The translations under genes and the position numbers were made by a program. DNA of 64,000 bases from Lewinellaceae bacterium (GTDB lineage Bacteria; Bacteroidota; Bacteroidia; Chitinophagales; Saprospiraceae), in assembly GCA_020636045.1 (NCBI GenBank), contig JACJYP010000007.1, forward strand, positions 246,417 through 310,416. Direction: 5' to 3'. Numbering within the stretch: position 1 is the stretch's first letter; each line of letters begins with the position of its first letter. Under the pieces are notes generated by a model. That model was not told the DNA's origin and did no database searches. It was given only the letters and a program-made list of their open reading frames with translations. This document shows, piece after piece, positions 63,829-64,000 of the stretch.

Positions 63829-63975
63829 TTACGCTCGGGTTGTAACGAGTTGCGCTCAAGTTGTAGCGACTTACGTCCGGGTTGTAACGAGTTACGTTCA
63901 AGTTGTAACGACTTACGTCCGGGTGGTAACGACTTACGTCCGGGTTGTAACGAGTTACGTTCAAGTGGTAGCGAT
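63829..63975. repeat. 21-base tandem repeat, seven units
   Basis: Seven contiguous 21-base units start at 63829, 63850, 63871, 63892, 63913, 63934 and 63955. Two types alternate: TTACGTCCGGGTTGTAACGAG and the variant with TTCAAG in place of CCGGG, apart from one extra copy of the first type in the fifth place. Because 21 is a multiple of three, both strands stay open and would encode heptad-like peptides, but I do not call a gene. It could continue past the window edge. Confidence 0.85.
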
Positions 63976-64000
63976 TGGGGTGATAGGGGATAGTTCATCC

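Noticed and set aside
63829..63975. CRISPR array
   Set aside because: The repeats are contiguous without unique spacers and no cas genes are present.
63783..63998. A small protein with heptad repeats at the right edge, on either strand
   Set aside because: The frames are open only because the repeat length is a multiple of three; no start or promoter is convincing.

Overview
The window is a stretch of chromosome from a free-living member of the Bacteroidota, of fairly high GC content by eye. The Saprospiria/Lewinella-like group is my best guess, but that is inference. The phylum call rests on four things. Four proteins end in type IX secretion (T9SS) sorting domains. The T9SS plug protein, GldB and BatD are present. 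The small Bacteroidota-only families DUF3098 and DUF4834 are present. Promoters follow the Bacteroidota rule (TTTG or TTG, about 18 bases, then TAnnTTTG), and starts generally lack a Shine-Dalgarno sequence. I saw no rRNA, tRNA, CRISPR array, complete insertion sequence, prophage or toxin-antitoxin locus. Most of the window is chromosomal housekeeping and cell-envelope DNA.

Layout. 0-3.2 kb: ftsX, an FkbM methyltransferase, a DUF3098 protein and uppP (division and cell-wall lipid recycling). 3.2-4.8 kb: an MpaB/Lcp-type oxygenase and a small membrane protein, divergent around a 20-base perfect palindrome. 4.9-10.5 kb: fused formiminotransferase-cyclodeaminase, an AI-2E family transporter, feoAB. 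10.5-14.1 kb (minus strand): recA, a methyltransferase, rpoN (sigma-54) with a long acidic segment. 14.5-20.3 kb: hflX, a T9SS cargo protein, a leaderless HtrA-like protease, a YncE-propeller/phosphoesterase lipoprotein. 20.4-23.4 kb: a MITE-like element, a DMT transporter/DUF4834/RluA operon, a MEST-like hydrolase. 23.5-29.8 kb: ahcY, kynU, a lipoprotein, a methyltransferase, and a serine hydrolase carrying five tandem-repeat domains.

29.9-38.4 kb: methylmalonyl-CoA mutase without its partner subunit, a four-CHRD T9SS protein, a glycosyltransferase, batD, a second MITE-like element, gldB. 38.6-44.5 kb: three outer-membrane beta-barrel proteins, an unrecognised secreted protein, a TetR regulator, a nucleotidyltransferase. 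44.6-48.8 kb: an M14 metallopeptidase and a CotH-kinase T9SS protein. 48.8-53.7 kb (minus strand): OmpA-like protein, orphan response regulator, RluA synthase and T9SS plug in one apparent operon, plus a TIGR01777 epimerase. 53.8-58.5 kb: a B12/radical SAM protein, ligA, a lipoprotein. 58.9-63.6 kb: a POT peptide transporter and a 943-residue T9SS protein. The right end carries a 21-base tandem repeat.

The theme linking many genes is envelope traffic. T9SS cargo, the plug that seals the SprA channel, OmpA and beta-barrel proteins, a predicted carboxypeptidase and a peptide transporter fit a cell that degrades protein outside and imports the products. The ftcD, kynU, ahcY and mutase genes fit amino-acid breakdown (histidine, tryptophan, methionine, and propionyl-CoA sources). 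I found no single locus that I can defend as a wholly new system. The best candidates for novelty are the secreted-protein/beta-barrel pair at 39.4-41.6 kb, the OmpA-regulator-RluA-plug operon, the two MITE-like elements, and the terminal 21-base repeat array.
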